From: Lamellibrachia columna
Lineage: Eukaryota; Annelida; Polychaeta; Sabellida; Siboglinidae
NCBI GenBank assembly: GCA_963662155.1
Contig: OY759265.1
Coordinates: forward strand, 37,301,548-37,365,547
Direction of reading: 5' to 3'
Length of the DNA stretch: 64,000 bases
Within the stretch, counting starts at the first letter, position 1, and every line of letters begins with the position of its first letter. The translations under genes were made by a program, and so were the position numbers. Shown in pieces: positions 21,301 to 28,408 of this stretch. The notes beneath the pieces were generated by a model, which had not been told where the DNA came from, did no database searches, and saw only the letters and a program-made list of their open reading frames with translations.

Positions 21301-22164
21301 AGAACTCATCATTGTTTGTTTGGTCTGGCAACAGAACTCATCATTGTTTGTTTGGTCTGTCCACAGAACTCATCGTTGTTTGTTTGGTCTGTCCACAGAA
21401 CTCATCGTTGTTTGTTTGGTCTGTCCACAGAACTCATCGTTGTTTGTTTGGTCTGTCCACAGAACTCATCATTGTTTGTTTGGTCTGTCAACAGAACTCA
21501 TCATTGTTTGTTTGGTCTGTCCACAGAACTCATCGTTGTTTGTTTGGTCTGTCCACAGAACTCATCGTTGTTTGTTTGGTCTGTCCACAGAACTCATCAT
21601 TGTTTGTTTGGTCTGTCAACAGAACTCATCGTTGTTTGTTTGGTCTGTCAACAGAACTCATCATTGTTTGTTTGGTCTGTCCACAGAACTCATCGTTGTT
21701 TGTTTGGTCTGTCAACAGAACTCATCATTGTTTGTTTGGTCTGTCCACAGAACTCATCATTGTTTGTTTGGTCTGTCAACAGAACTCATCATTGTTTGTT
21801 TGGTCTGTCCACAGAACTCATCGTTGTTTGTTTGGTCTGTCAACAGAACTCATCATTGTTTGTTTGGTCTGTCCACAGAACTCATCATTGTTTGTTTGGT
21901 CTGTCAACAGAACTCATCGTTGTTTGTTTGGTCTGTCCACAGAACTCATCATTGTTTGTTTGGTCTGTCAACAGAACTCATCGTTGTTTGTTTGGTCTGT
22001 CAACAGAACTCATCATTGTGCTGTGCAGCTGCATGGCTGGAGTCGCCATTATCGGCATTGCTGTGCTTCTTGTTGTTCTTCGACTGCGCAAACATAGAGC
22101 ACGCTACGCCCAACACGAACAGCTACTCAACAATGAAGATGACCCCCTAGAGGTGTTGACATAG
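3310..22164 (+). CDS. Type I membrane protein with EGF-like domain, 9 exons, function unknown
   Basis: Assembled exons: 3310-3376, 5971-6131, 6560-6722, 8166-8263, 14527-14722, 14848-14925, 16947-17123, 18017-18052, 22007-22164. All junctions are GT-AG and all phases agree, giving 1134 nt or 377 residues. The order is signal peptide (1-22), an ectodomain with eight cysteines (about 23-254), an EGF-like domain (about 260-300), a short Ser/Pro/Gly linker, a transmembrane helix (327-350) and a basic-then-acidic tail (351-377). It should act at the cell surface or in endomembranes. I do not recognise the N-terminal ectodomain and give no function. The model rests on phase agreement across nine exons, not on transcript data. 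Tandem arrays overlap the exon 3 donor and the exon 9 acceptor, so the mature message may vary. Confidence 0.8.
3600..4540 (+). pseudogene. Decayed CR1/L2-like RT, 3' part, in intron 1
   Basis: Starts around FADDTTFF and runs with stops and frameshifts to the C-terminal block at 4130-4540 (TTLETRRLRAGLLEVFKIFN, then RLDVRKYSFTQRIVNDWNQL). That block is clearly related to the C-terminus of the 57031-58478 ORF but much more diverged, so it is an old copy of the same broad family. Confidence 0.85.
4600..4910 (+). pseudogene. Fragment of a retroelement endonuclease domain
   Basis: Contains the stretch VWATLELCDNGKLLLEVYRS followed by MNSEQDNN, which matches the middle of an endonuclease/exonuclease/phosphatase (EEP) domain of non-LTR elements. 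It lies downstream of RT sequence instead of upstream, so it is either a separate insertion or a rearranged piece. Confidence 0.6.
5066..5465 (+). mobile_element. tRNA-derived SINE with partly duplicated head
   Basis: An A box TGGCCTAGTGG lies at 5074-5084 and a B-box-like GAGTTCAAGACCC near 5117. About 85-90 bp of the head and body is repeated once in tandem (about 5090-5175 and 5183-5272). A body beginning TTTGCCTCTGTCTACTCAGC follows, then a 3' part GGTTTAAGCACTGGCCATAT and an ACCTACCTAC tail. The 3' part recurs at 39868-39955. Confidence 0.8.
5785..5892. repeat. TTGG-type simple repeat in intron 1
   Basis: A GGTT/GGTTT/GGAT simple-sequence tract. It accounts for the W/G/L-rich reading frames in this spot. 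Confidence 0.9.
5971..6131 (+). CDS. Gene 1 exon 2: first cysteine block
   Basis: The acceptor TCTGCAG precedes it and CGG|GTAATA ends it, phase 1 to phase 0. It encodes the end of the signal peptide region and a four-cysteine block: ECVVWDHISSMLEKK, then VYCQKNTQCTGFDCVG. Confidence 0.8.
6560..6722 (+). CDS. Gene 1 exon 3, with repeated donor
   Basis: The acceptor TTGCAG is followed by GGT CTG in phase 0, and the exon encodes a block with EMCFGVTIHPCHQPVDMQLY. It ends CAA G|GTAGTG, in the phase 1 that exon 4 requires. The exon end lies inside a 51-bp tandem repeat, so equivalent donors also exist after 6773, 6824 and 6875. Each adds 17 in-frame codons; the frame stops only at 6896-6898. A second GTAAGC donor sits 5 nt further in every copy but gives the wrong phase. 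Confidence 0.8.
6688..6896 (+). repeat. 51-bp x4 repeat across the exon 3 donor
   Basis: Four nearly identical units of 51 bp (17 codons), each reading TSVTSEIVPVQGSVSIH with minor changes (SER for SEI, EPV for VPV). Each contains CAAG|GTAGTG. Confidence 0.95.
7165..7280 (+). repeat. Dispersed repeat, copy 1 (intron 3)
   Basis: The core AGGAGAAGGTGGGGCATGTC and about 100 bp around it reappear inverted at 14398-14482. A shorter, diverged copy lies near 9649. All are in introns of gene 1. Confidence 0.65.
7511..7979. mobile_element. 469-bp foldback/MITE-like element, intron 3
   Basis: The left end reads GGACATAATCCCATGGACAA and the right end is its inverted counterpart (…TTTTGTCC…GATTATGTCC). 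Imperfect inverted arms of about 75 bp are built of short ATATCCC/AAATCCC motifs. There is no coding capacity and no clear target-site duplication, so the class is uncertain. Confidence 0.7.
7986..8074. repeat. Hairpin with about 37-bp arms
   Basis: The left arm (7986-8022, containing TAATTAGATAATCATA) pairs with the right arm (8033-8074) across a loop of about 10 nt. It lies directly after the foldback element and 92 bp before exon 4. It may be a small MITE. Confidence 0.75.
8166..8263 (+). CDS. Gene 1 exon 4
   Basis: The acceptor TTTGTAG is followed by GA GCT in phase 1, and the exon ends ATA GGG|GTGAGG in phase 0. It encodes ATYDITTGKADAFILIDMAH and so on, with no cysteine. Only this phase is open. 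Confidence 0.8.
8333..8406 (+). repeat. GT and G-rich tract
   Basis: A GTGTGT tract runs into GGGGGGGTGGGGGGGTGGG-type sequence with more than four G runs. It could form a G-quadruplex in the non-template strand or in the RNA. It begins 70 nt downstream of the exon 4 donor. Confidence 0.85.
8407..9825. other. Intron 4, no gene seen
   Basis: AT-rich intronic sequence. Short open frames here have no recognisable motifs. A diverged copy of the 7165 repeat core lies near 9649. Confidence 0.5.
9826..14190. repeat. 44-bp minisatellite, about 99 copies, in intron 4
   Basis: The unit is TGATCACCAG…GGGCAAACCAAGGTAAAT, 44 bp. Up to about 11640 it is highly uniform (TGATCACCAG, GTAAATTG). After that it is a variant block (TGATTACCAG, GTAAAATG). 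A rare variant, GGTCAAATGTG, occurs near 12418 and again near 13212, about 18 units apart, showing a higher-order duplication. Each unit carries AAG|GTAAAT or TAG|GTAAAA, similar to 5' splice sites. Confidence 0.97.
14398..14482 (-). repeat. Dispersed repeat, copy 2 (inverted relative to 7165)
   Basis: The reverse complement of GGAGAAGGTGGGGCACGTCC, with flanks matching 7165-7280. Confidence 0.65.
14527..14722 (+). CDS. Gene 1 exon 5
   Basis: Begins ATG AAA CTA AAG after TGCTAG in phase 0 and ends GAA G|GTACAG in phase 1. It encodes VRLTMLGHEIWPESLAVQL, then two cysteines (PRC, GTC) and a Pro/Val-rich end. The internal ATG is not the gene start. Confidence 0.8.
14848..14925 (+). CDS. Gene 1 exon 6
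   Basis: 26 codons between AATCAG and TTG G|GTAAAC, phase 1 to phase 1. It encodes LTRFSNTFPHNDTLQMVDG and so on, with no cysteine and one N-glycosylation sequon (NDT). It is supported only by phase and splice sites. Confidence 0.65.
15600..16320. repeat. 26-bp minisatellite, about 27 copies, in intron 6
   Basis: The unit is TCTCTATATATGTTGTAAAA plus CTGCGG or CTGTGG. A composite block containing GTGCAGTGCGG recurs three times (about 15935, 16022 and 16108), a local higher-order repeat. Confidence 0.95.
16403..16871. mobile_element. MITE with about 105-bp inverted arms, TTAA-flanked, in intron 6
   Basis: The left arm (TTTAAAGGGAAAC … AATCAAGAATATCACGCCAG) pairs with the right arm (CTAGCGTGATACTCTTGATT … GCTTTAAAG) over about 105 bp with mismatches. 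TTAA is present at both ends. No coding capacity. Confidence 0.75.
16947..17123 (+). CDS. Gene 1 exon 7: EGF-like domain
   Basis: The acceptor CTTTCAG is followed by AG CAA in phase 1, and the exon ends CCT G|GTAAGT. It encodes six cysteines in EGF order (about residues 260, 268, 274, 285, 287, 300) with the typical YCVCLNGY centre. The exon is a symmetrical 1-1 module, as EGF exons usually are. No calcium-binding DxxE signature precedes the first cysteine. Confidence 0.88.
17190..17510. repeat. 33/37-bp minisatellite, 9 copies, in intron 7
   Basis: The unit is GTCCATGGGTAGGTGG plus a GCATGCATGCAT stretch of variable length. It starts 67 nt after the exon 7 donor. Confidence 0.95.
18017..18052 (+). 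CDS. Gene 1 exon 8: 12-codon linker
   Basis: 36 nt between TTTTAAAG and AAA G|GTAAAT, phase 1 to phase 1. It encodes AANQPTGSGSK, a flexible stalk before the membrane helix. Its small size makes it the least certain exon. Confidence 0.6.
18495..18730 (+). repeat. Direct duplication at the head of the acceptor array
   Basis: About 65 bp (TTTTCAAAACCATCTGGATA … GAAGTAGGATCATTG) occurs at about 18501-18568 and again at about 18664-18731, with three array units between. Amplification therefore included single-copy intron sequence at least once. Confidence 0.9.
18556..22020 (+). repeat. 32-bp array of 3' splice-site units, about 107 copies
   Basis: The unit begins AACTCATCATTG, continues TTTGTTTGGTCTGTC and ends CCACAG or CAACAG. 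Some early units are 30 bp. Each unit holds a CTCAT branchpoint-like site about 26 nt before CAG, a T-rich tract and AG|AA. The final unit is the acceptor of exon 9, and the first 13 nt of that exon are still repeat sequence. The unit has no stop in any + frame, so all three + frames are open for kilobases. Confidence 0.96.
22007..22164 (+). CDS. Gene 1 exon 9: transmembrane helix and tail
   Basis: AA CTC ATC after CAACAG in phase 1. It encodes ELIIVLCSCMAGVAIIGIAV and onward, a 24-residue hydrophobic helix, then RLRKHR as stop-transfer and a tail ending EDDPLEVLT. Stop TAG at 22162. The first residues of the helix come from repeat-derived sequence. Confidence 0.85.
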
Positions 22165-22728
22165 CCTGTCGTGGTCTGAGCCTGTCAAACTGTGGCATTC
22201 CACCTTAATAACTGAAAGCATGGCCATGCCAGTGATATGTAGAAAGTCCAAGGAGAATGCAGTTTGTGTGAATGTGATGGTGAATGTGTTGCACTGGTTT
22301 GGTCTCAGGACTCGTGTTTGAGGCATAGTGAAATAGTTACAATTTGCAAAGGTGTACTTGTACACTAGGATTTGTGATATTAATTTTTTGGGATATTAAT
22401 ATTGAAAATGCATTACTAGCTAACACACATGTAGCTAACAAAAATGTCCCACATCAAGTTAATTTAGCTACCAATGATGTGCATTTGACCTAGTTTTAAT
22501 CAATATTTTTTATTCCAATTAATGTGAAACTATTTGAGTATATTATAGATTTGGCTACATTATATGTTTGATATAATTGGAGAAACTTTACAAGGAGTGC
22601 TGTTATGTTAATGTGAGTGCACGAGTTGTGTTGTGGGACCAATTTAGTTTGCTGATGGTAAATTTCCATTTAGTCTATCTATCCATGATATTATATACAC
22701 TGGAACTTGCTTTATTAATAGTGAACAC

Positions 22729-22734
22729 AATAAA
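22729..22734 (+). terminator. Poly(A) signal of gene 1
   Basis: AATAAA 565 nt after the stop codon, the best candidate in the 3' flank. Confidence 0.55.
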
Positions 22735-22755
22735 GAAAATACTGTGGACTCTGCT

Positions 22756-22988
22756 CTTTATTTCATAAATACTGAATTACTTCATTGTATAGCTACGAAA
22801 TTTCGTAAATTGGTGTTCTCAAATGGAAAATTTTCTAAGATAGTCAAAAGTCACAACTTAGTTACGGAAATTTTGCGAGGGTTTGTCCATGCTGCAATGG
22901 CACAATTCAATAATTTTTCAGTTTATGTAATGTTTTTCCTGCACAGTGTACTTTTTTTTAATCAAAAATACTGACCAATAGTGAAAAA

Positions 22989-23083
<95 letters not shown>

Positions 23084-24021
23084 CACAAACCAATATATTG
23101 ATTGATGAATATTGATTAGGAAAGTAAGTATAAGGTACAATAGCTTCAAATCATGAAACTAATACAATGCAGCATGCCATAGTAGTCAAGTGCTATGCTT
23201 TACTGAGCTTTCATAATTTAATAATACTTTTGAAGTGCTTTTATGCAGATGTTATTTGGACAGTTCCCCACACAGCTCCGCTTTTGTAGGCTGCCATTGT
23301 ACAATGTAATATGTAACACCATGGCACTGTCTGATTCCTAGAGTACCAATGAGTTGGCTGAACAAACAGCTGCACACACACTTTGGTTGAGTTGAGTTGA
23401 GTTGAGTTGAGTAGTAGGTAAATAAGACTATTGTCAGATGATGACTGATTTTGCATTTCAGAGGTAGTAACTGCAGCTCTGTTTGATGTGTTGCCTTCAC
23501 CTCTCTACCATTGTGTGCTTTATGTTATATGTCTTTTTGTTGAACACATATTGTTAACAGGTCAAAATTTAAGATGCCATGGATAATTTGTATGATAAGT
23601 TTAGAAAGCAGTTCAGGCGTAAATGTAGTAGATTCTGCAATGATGCAGTCCAAAACATGTTGACAAAGATGTCGCCCTCTGGATTGTATTGGTTCTGTGA
23701 TAAGGTAATACCTTCTTTGTGCCTTGTAGTGCTGATTCTGGGGGTATAATGTAGCAGCAGTTAAATTTTGTATTGTGCATTTTACCAATTGTGATGTTGT
23801 GCATTGTTGTTGCTAACGACACTATAACATGCTGAGTGCCTTGTTTTGTATGTGTTACTTATATACCGCCATGTTTCTGAAATCATAAAACGTTTATTGC
23901 ACATAATTCATCATATGACTTTGTGTTGCATGTTGACATCATGTCTAATTGTAGCTTACTGATTTTGTGCATGCCACATTTGTGTGCTAGTTGAAGCACC
24001 ATATAGAGTATACACATATAC
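22756..24021. other. Intergenic, no gene seen
   Basis: Apart from the GCAC tract and a short GAGTT repeat near 23385-23412, I see no gene or RNA in this stretch. Confidence 0.5.
22989..23086. repeat. (GCAC)n tract, about 24 copies
   Basis: A pure GCAC tetranucleotide repeat, an alternating purine-pyrimidine tract with Z-DNA potential. Confidence 0.98.
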
Positions 24022-24689
24022 CAGGCATGGGAAAATTAACTTGAAAAGTTAATTAAATTACAATTAACCCAGAAATTATTAAATTAAATTAACCTCACAC
24101 ATTTCTCAGGTCAATTAAATTAAATTAACCTCCCAAATTCTTCAGTTAAATTAACAATTAATATTTTAATTGAATTAACAATTAACTAATAAATGTTTAC
24201 ACATTTAAAACAGTTCTAAAATCACAAGACTTGTAACAGAAATGTGTTTTGTAACTTTGTTGGAAAGAGATTTGTTCATACAATATCTATATGCCAAGAA
24301 ATTTCTTCATGTGGCATTTGATCACATTTTAAAAGTTGTAGATACTTGTTAAAAAAAATTGTATTTTATCTAAAGGGATTGAAAGTTGTGGCTGAAGATT
24401 TGCAGGTGTGGGGTTTCCTCTATTCCTATATTCAAACACCAAATTAATAAAACCGAGCAACTACATAAATAATTTTATGTACCAAGTTGTTATTTATGCA
24501 GTGTTTTATACTAAATCATTAGGTTTCCCCTTTACACACTAGCATTTAAATATGTATACACTATTATTTATGCATCACTCGGACTGGCATACTTTTGATT
24601 TAAGTTGGCACTGTAAAACAATCCCATACTGATGTTATATTACCTTTCTCTACTTCTACTTCTTAACATAAATATTCGCAGTTTACCAA

Positions 24690-25080
24690 AAAAAATCTGA
24701 ACTTGAAGCATTACTTCATGAACAAAACACTAAAAGCAATATAGCGTTTGATGTTATAGCTATACAAGAATCATGGCTAAATGAAAATCTGACACAGTTT
24801 GCAAAATTAAACAACTATCAATTGATGTGCAGACACAAACCCACAATCAAAGAAGGAGCCTGTAGGAGCCTGTGTATATAACTTAAAAAATGGCATAGAT
24901 TTTAAAGAAAGAACTGCCTTCACAAACAATAGCGAAAACCACTATGATTGTCTTTTTATTGAGATTTTGAACAGCTCCCATGATTCCACACACAAGAACA
25001 CAATAATAGAATCAGTATATAGATCACCAGACCTAAGTACAAGGAATGTATTTACCCCTACTCAGGATCTTGATATAAAA
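24690..25080 (+). pseudogene. EEP endonuclease fragment of a non-LTR element
   Basis: The translation FDVIAIQESWLNENLTQFAK, later VYRSPDLST, matches the 5' half of a retroelement endonuclease. Frame breaks are present near 24870. Confidence 0.75.
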
Positions 25081-25249
25081 GCACATTGTGAAAGTGGATT
25101 CACAGGTCAGACAATGATTTCATAATCTGCTTATGACACTGCTCACTACAGAGCACTTTTTATCTAACAAAAATAATTATTAAAAAAATATGCCTGCATT
25201 TGATTGTGCATTTGACAAATGAAATATTTGTGTGCCGCATTCATAGGCA

Positions 25250-25390
25250 AATGTTTAAGGTACGCATTCAAATGCTAATGCATTTACAATTTCACGGAGG
25301 CATTTGAATGCACATTCAAATGCTCAACGTTCAAATGCACATTCAAATGCTCAATGTTTAAATGCACATTCAAATGCATTTGCATTTGTT
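25250..25390. repeat. CATTCAAATG-rich short tandem repeat
   Basis: About five units of ATTCAAATGCNCA type. They lie where the RT palm domain of the retroelement should be. Confidence 0.75.
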
Positions 25391-26027
25391 AATAAAACCT
25401 AAACAGGAAAAAAATACAAATGAAAAATGCAAGAAAATATCACAAATATTAGCGATTTCAAATAAAATCACACCCCTCATGCAATCTAGCACATTAAAGC
25501 AAATCTATAATACCTTAATTCAACCTCACCTGTCATATGGCCTACTTGCATGGTACAATAATATCCATGGAAATGTAGCCAATAATGCTGCACTATTTAA
25601 ACTCCAAAAGAAAGCAGTTCATATGATGCACAAAAGCAAATTCGTTGCACATACAGACCCCATTTTAAAAATGTATGGAATACTTAAATTAGAAGATTTA
25701 TTCGTAATTCAAGGTGTCCAGCAATATGACAGAATAAAACAAAAACAATGCCCACATTATCTCCTCTCACCTGTCACAAGAAATAATGAAATACACAGTT
25801 ATGTTACTAGGCAGATCAATAATATTCACTTAGGTGAAATCAGAAGACAAATAAAAAAATATGGATTATCTTACAAACTGCACAGTCTCATGTTACACAT
25901 ATCAAACGTACTTCATCTACCAATAGCAACAAGGCATAACATAAAACAATTCATTATAAGTACGTATTCAGAGGTGTGTTTAATCAGAAATGGTTACTCT
26001 TGTTTGTTCAACTGTGAACATTCTTAA
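25390..26027 (+). pseudogene. RT C-terminal fragment of a non-LTR element
   Basis: One open frame carries QIYNTLIQPHLSYGLLAWYN and LFKLQKKAVHMM, the conserved region after the RT palm in jockey-like elements. The catalytic FADD region is absent. It is probably the other end of the element whose endonuclease lies at 24690-25080. Confidence 0.8.
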
Positions 26028-26078
26028 ATTCAGTCTAAACTACTTTCCATTCAACATCTGCTCACATCTCCACAATAT

Positions 26079-26108
26079 ATATATATATATTGCTATATAT
26101 ATATATTG

Positions 26109-26172
<64 letters not shown>
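26079..26172. repeat. (TA)n tract
   Basis: A dinucleotide repeat that accounts for the YIYIYI reading frames. Confidence 0.98.
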
Positions 26173-26175
<3 letters not shown>

Positions 26176-26334
26176 TTTATTGTGTTACATTGTACATAAA
26201 TGCATGTATAATATCATATAGCATTTAGGGCATCCAGTTGCTTCAACTAGTTTAGTTATTACTGGCGTCCTGACATGAATTGTTATTATATGTATTTTGT
26301 TATCTGTATTAATTATGCCAAATAAAAGAGAGAT

Positions 26335-26535
26335 TTGCAGAAGCGAAGATTAGCCATCAACTTATCACCCTACCAGAGGACATGCTATTGTCTATGCGTT
26401 CTCTCCAATTCATAGGTGCCTGAATGACCAGCCCACCCCAGTTGGTACAGTGTCTATGTGCTCTGTGATGTTCTCCCTCTCATTCACACATGCCTGAACC
26501 TGATCTCTCTCAGGCTAGTGATTGGAATATTGTAT
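26335..26535. repeat. Core block shared with 62505-62815
   Basis: Segments such as CACCCCAGTTGGTA, CTATTGTCTA and CTCAGGCTAGTGATTG occur in the same order in both hAT-like elements. This implies a common ancestral core. Confidence 0.7.
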
Positions 26536-27010
26536 GTTATACTGTTAGTTATGTGTTAAATTAAGCACTGGGAATTTTTTCAATTAAATTAAATGAACTC
26601 CTTTTAGTAAAGTTAATTAATGAAATGAAATTAACCTTTCTGAAAAAGTTAATTAATTAAATTAACTTAATTGAGTTAAGTCTATTAACAAATTAACTTA
26701 ATTGAGTTAATTATATTAACAAATTAACAATTGAAATGAACCCATGCCCGACATGTATATAGCATGGTTTATATATGTAGACCTACAACCAGTTATGCTT
26801 GTCGGAATCGGGTTACATTAATGTGATATAAAAAAACTTGTGCGACACTTCACAACGAGCGCGTGGGGTATCACTACAATACATTGATTACGACGATTCG
26901 TTGAAAATACGTTTGTTGTATTTTATTGTATACTGCACCTCGTTTTATTTCAGGAATTGTCCGTTTTAAGTACACTAACAATCGGCACAAATACCATCTA
27001 AAAATCCACC

Positions 27011-27270
27011 ATGCAAGGCACCCTTCAGGGCAGGAGAAGACGGGCCGCCAAAAGAATATCAGGTTGGATAACGTGTAGGAATCGACCAAGAATTAGGACT
27101 ACCGGCCTTTCTACGCACGGGCAAAAACATACCAGCAGCTTGTATGGCCGAATGGAGTTGCTAGTCTCCTGCACGTGTAATGTATTCAGTGCTAACTGTC
27201 TCGCGCTTGATGATATCAGCACGTGGATCTTTGCCTTGATTTTTTGGCAAGCTATGATACTCGTGACGTG
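27011..27270 (+). pseudogene. Possible RTE 3'-end remnant
   Basis: QGTLQGRRRRAAKRISGWIT resembles the basic C-terminal motif (ILQGTVRGGRRRGRQKKRW) of the RTE element at 32286-35371. The similarity fades quickly. Weak call. Confidence 0.35.
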
Positions 27271-27689
27271 AGTTGTTTCTTGACCGTTCAGAGTGTTAAA
27301 TATGCATGTCTATGTCGTGGACTACATGTGTAGTGATACATGTTCAATGGCGAACTACCTGAGTAGTAATACATGCGTTTGCAAATAAAGATCAGTTATG
27401 TGCCACCCCTAAGAACCACGTGTATGTTATGTGTAGTCGGGGCGTTTTTTAATGAATTTTCACTGGGGGGGCAATGTCCTAAAAGGGCACTCCAAATGCT
27501 TAAAAAGGGCAGCTTACGCATTATTAATGATTATTTACATAACCCTTAGGAATGTATGAAAGCTTTATATTTATATATAATTATATATATATATATATAT
27601 CAGTATCTTTTTATCCATATGGTTGCACACTGACGACTGCATCTCGGTATAAAATTAATGTTACACATATATCCCAGAAATTTTTTTTA

Positions 27690-27857
27690 TTACAAACTCA
27701 TGCAGTAGTTAGAGAACACGTCTCTAGCAACTTGCAAGTCAGTACGTTTGACCGTCGTCTCAATTTTACTAGACGAGCCCCGTTTCGCGGGTGAATTTCC
27801 TAACGAATTCACGCTGCCCGTAGATGTCCAAATCTGGAGCCCCCATCTTCTGGTCTT
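27690..27857 (-). pseudogene. hAT-like transposase, C-terminal end split off by the Gypsy insertion
   Basis: Reads TRRWGLQIWTSTGSVNSLGN and onward to a stop at 27690. Across the Gypsy insertion, after removing one GTCTT copy, it continues the frame of KFLEK at 35914, so both pieces belonged to one reading frame. Confidence 0.75.
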
Positions 27858-27974
27858 TTTAACGATATCCGTTATCATCATGTGCAAACAACTGCTTTTA
27901 TTTGTCACATTTACAACAATCCATACTTCCTGGTATATGCCATGGCACCAAAACTGATGTTGGCTTTCTTATAG

Positions 27975-28198
27975 GAGTCAGACCACAGTTGAAAATTGCA
28001 TTGGTGGCCATGTTAACGTTTTGTTAGATTATAAGAAAACGTGACCACTAAAAATTCTGAAACGTTTTCACAGCAACTGCCATCATCTCATTGACATACT
28101 GACCAAGTTTTATCAAAAGTTTTATCACATATCGCAATTTAATACGCCCTACATTCGTGTGAAACAATAAACAGGAAGGTCAACTGTGGTCTTACCCC
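27975..28198. mobile_element. 224-bp MITE inside the 3' LTR
   Basis: A comparison of the two LTRs shows this segment as an exact insertion flanked by TATAG (27970-27974 and 28199-28203). It has inverted ends sharing AGACCACAGTTGA. A diverged relative lies at 59700-59880. Confidence 0.88.
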
Positions 28199-28408
28199 TA
28201 TAGCCACTAGCACGTTCTACTGTTACTTTAACGTTCGCCAGGGGGCGATACGTTATATATCACATTTATGTGTGATATCGTCACATCCCCCTCTTTTTAC
28301 TCAATCAAGAATTAGACATCTCATAGTCTTTAAACTTAACTGGTAATTTAACTGTACGTCCTGATCGCGCGACGGTCGCACCTCGTGGACCATGTATAAC
28401 GCTCGGTG

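Larger units (their letters stand above)
24022..26750. mobile_element. Non-autonomous hAT-like element with TTAATT-rich ends
   Basis: The ends are CAGGCATGGG (24022) and its inverted form CCCATGCCCG (26741-26750). The 8-bp flanks ACATATAC and ACATGTAT match at 6 of 8 positions, as expected of a worn hAT duplication. About 170 bp at each end is made of AATTAA/TTAATT motifs. The interior carries pieces of a non-LTR retroelement and a block shared with the element at 61574-63208. No transposase is visible. Confidence 0.65.

Noticed and set aside
18556..22020. CRISPR array
   Set aside because: Units abut without spacers and the context is an animal gene.
18570..22164. Three overlapping open frames of 1175, 1137 and 966 codons as real proteins
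   Set aside because: They exist because the 32-bp unit lacks stops in every + frame; all three read the same repeat peptide, so the frames themselves are not evidence of coding.
27025..27271. Host gene at 27.0-27.3 kb
   Set aside because: The only recognisable motif resembles an RTE C-terminus; no exons or conservation visible.
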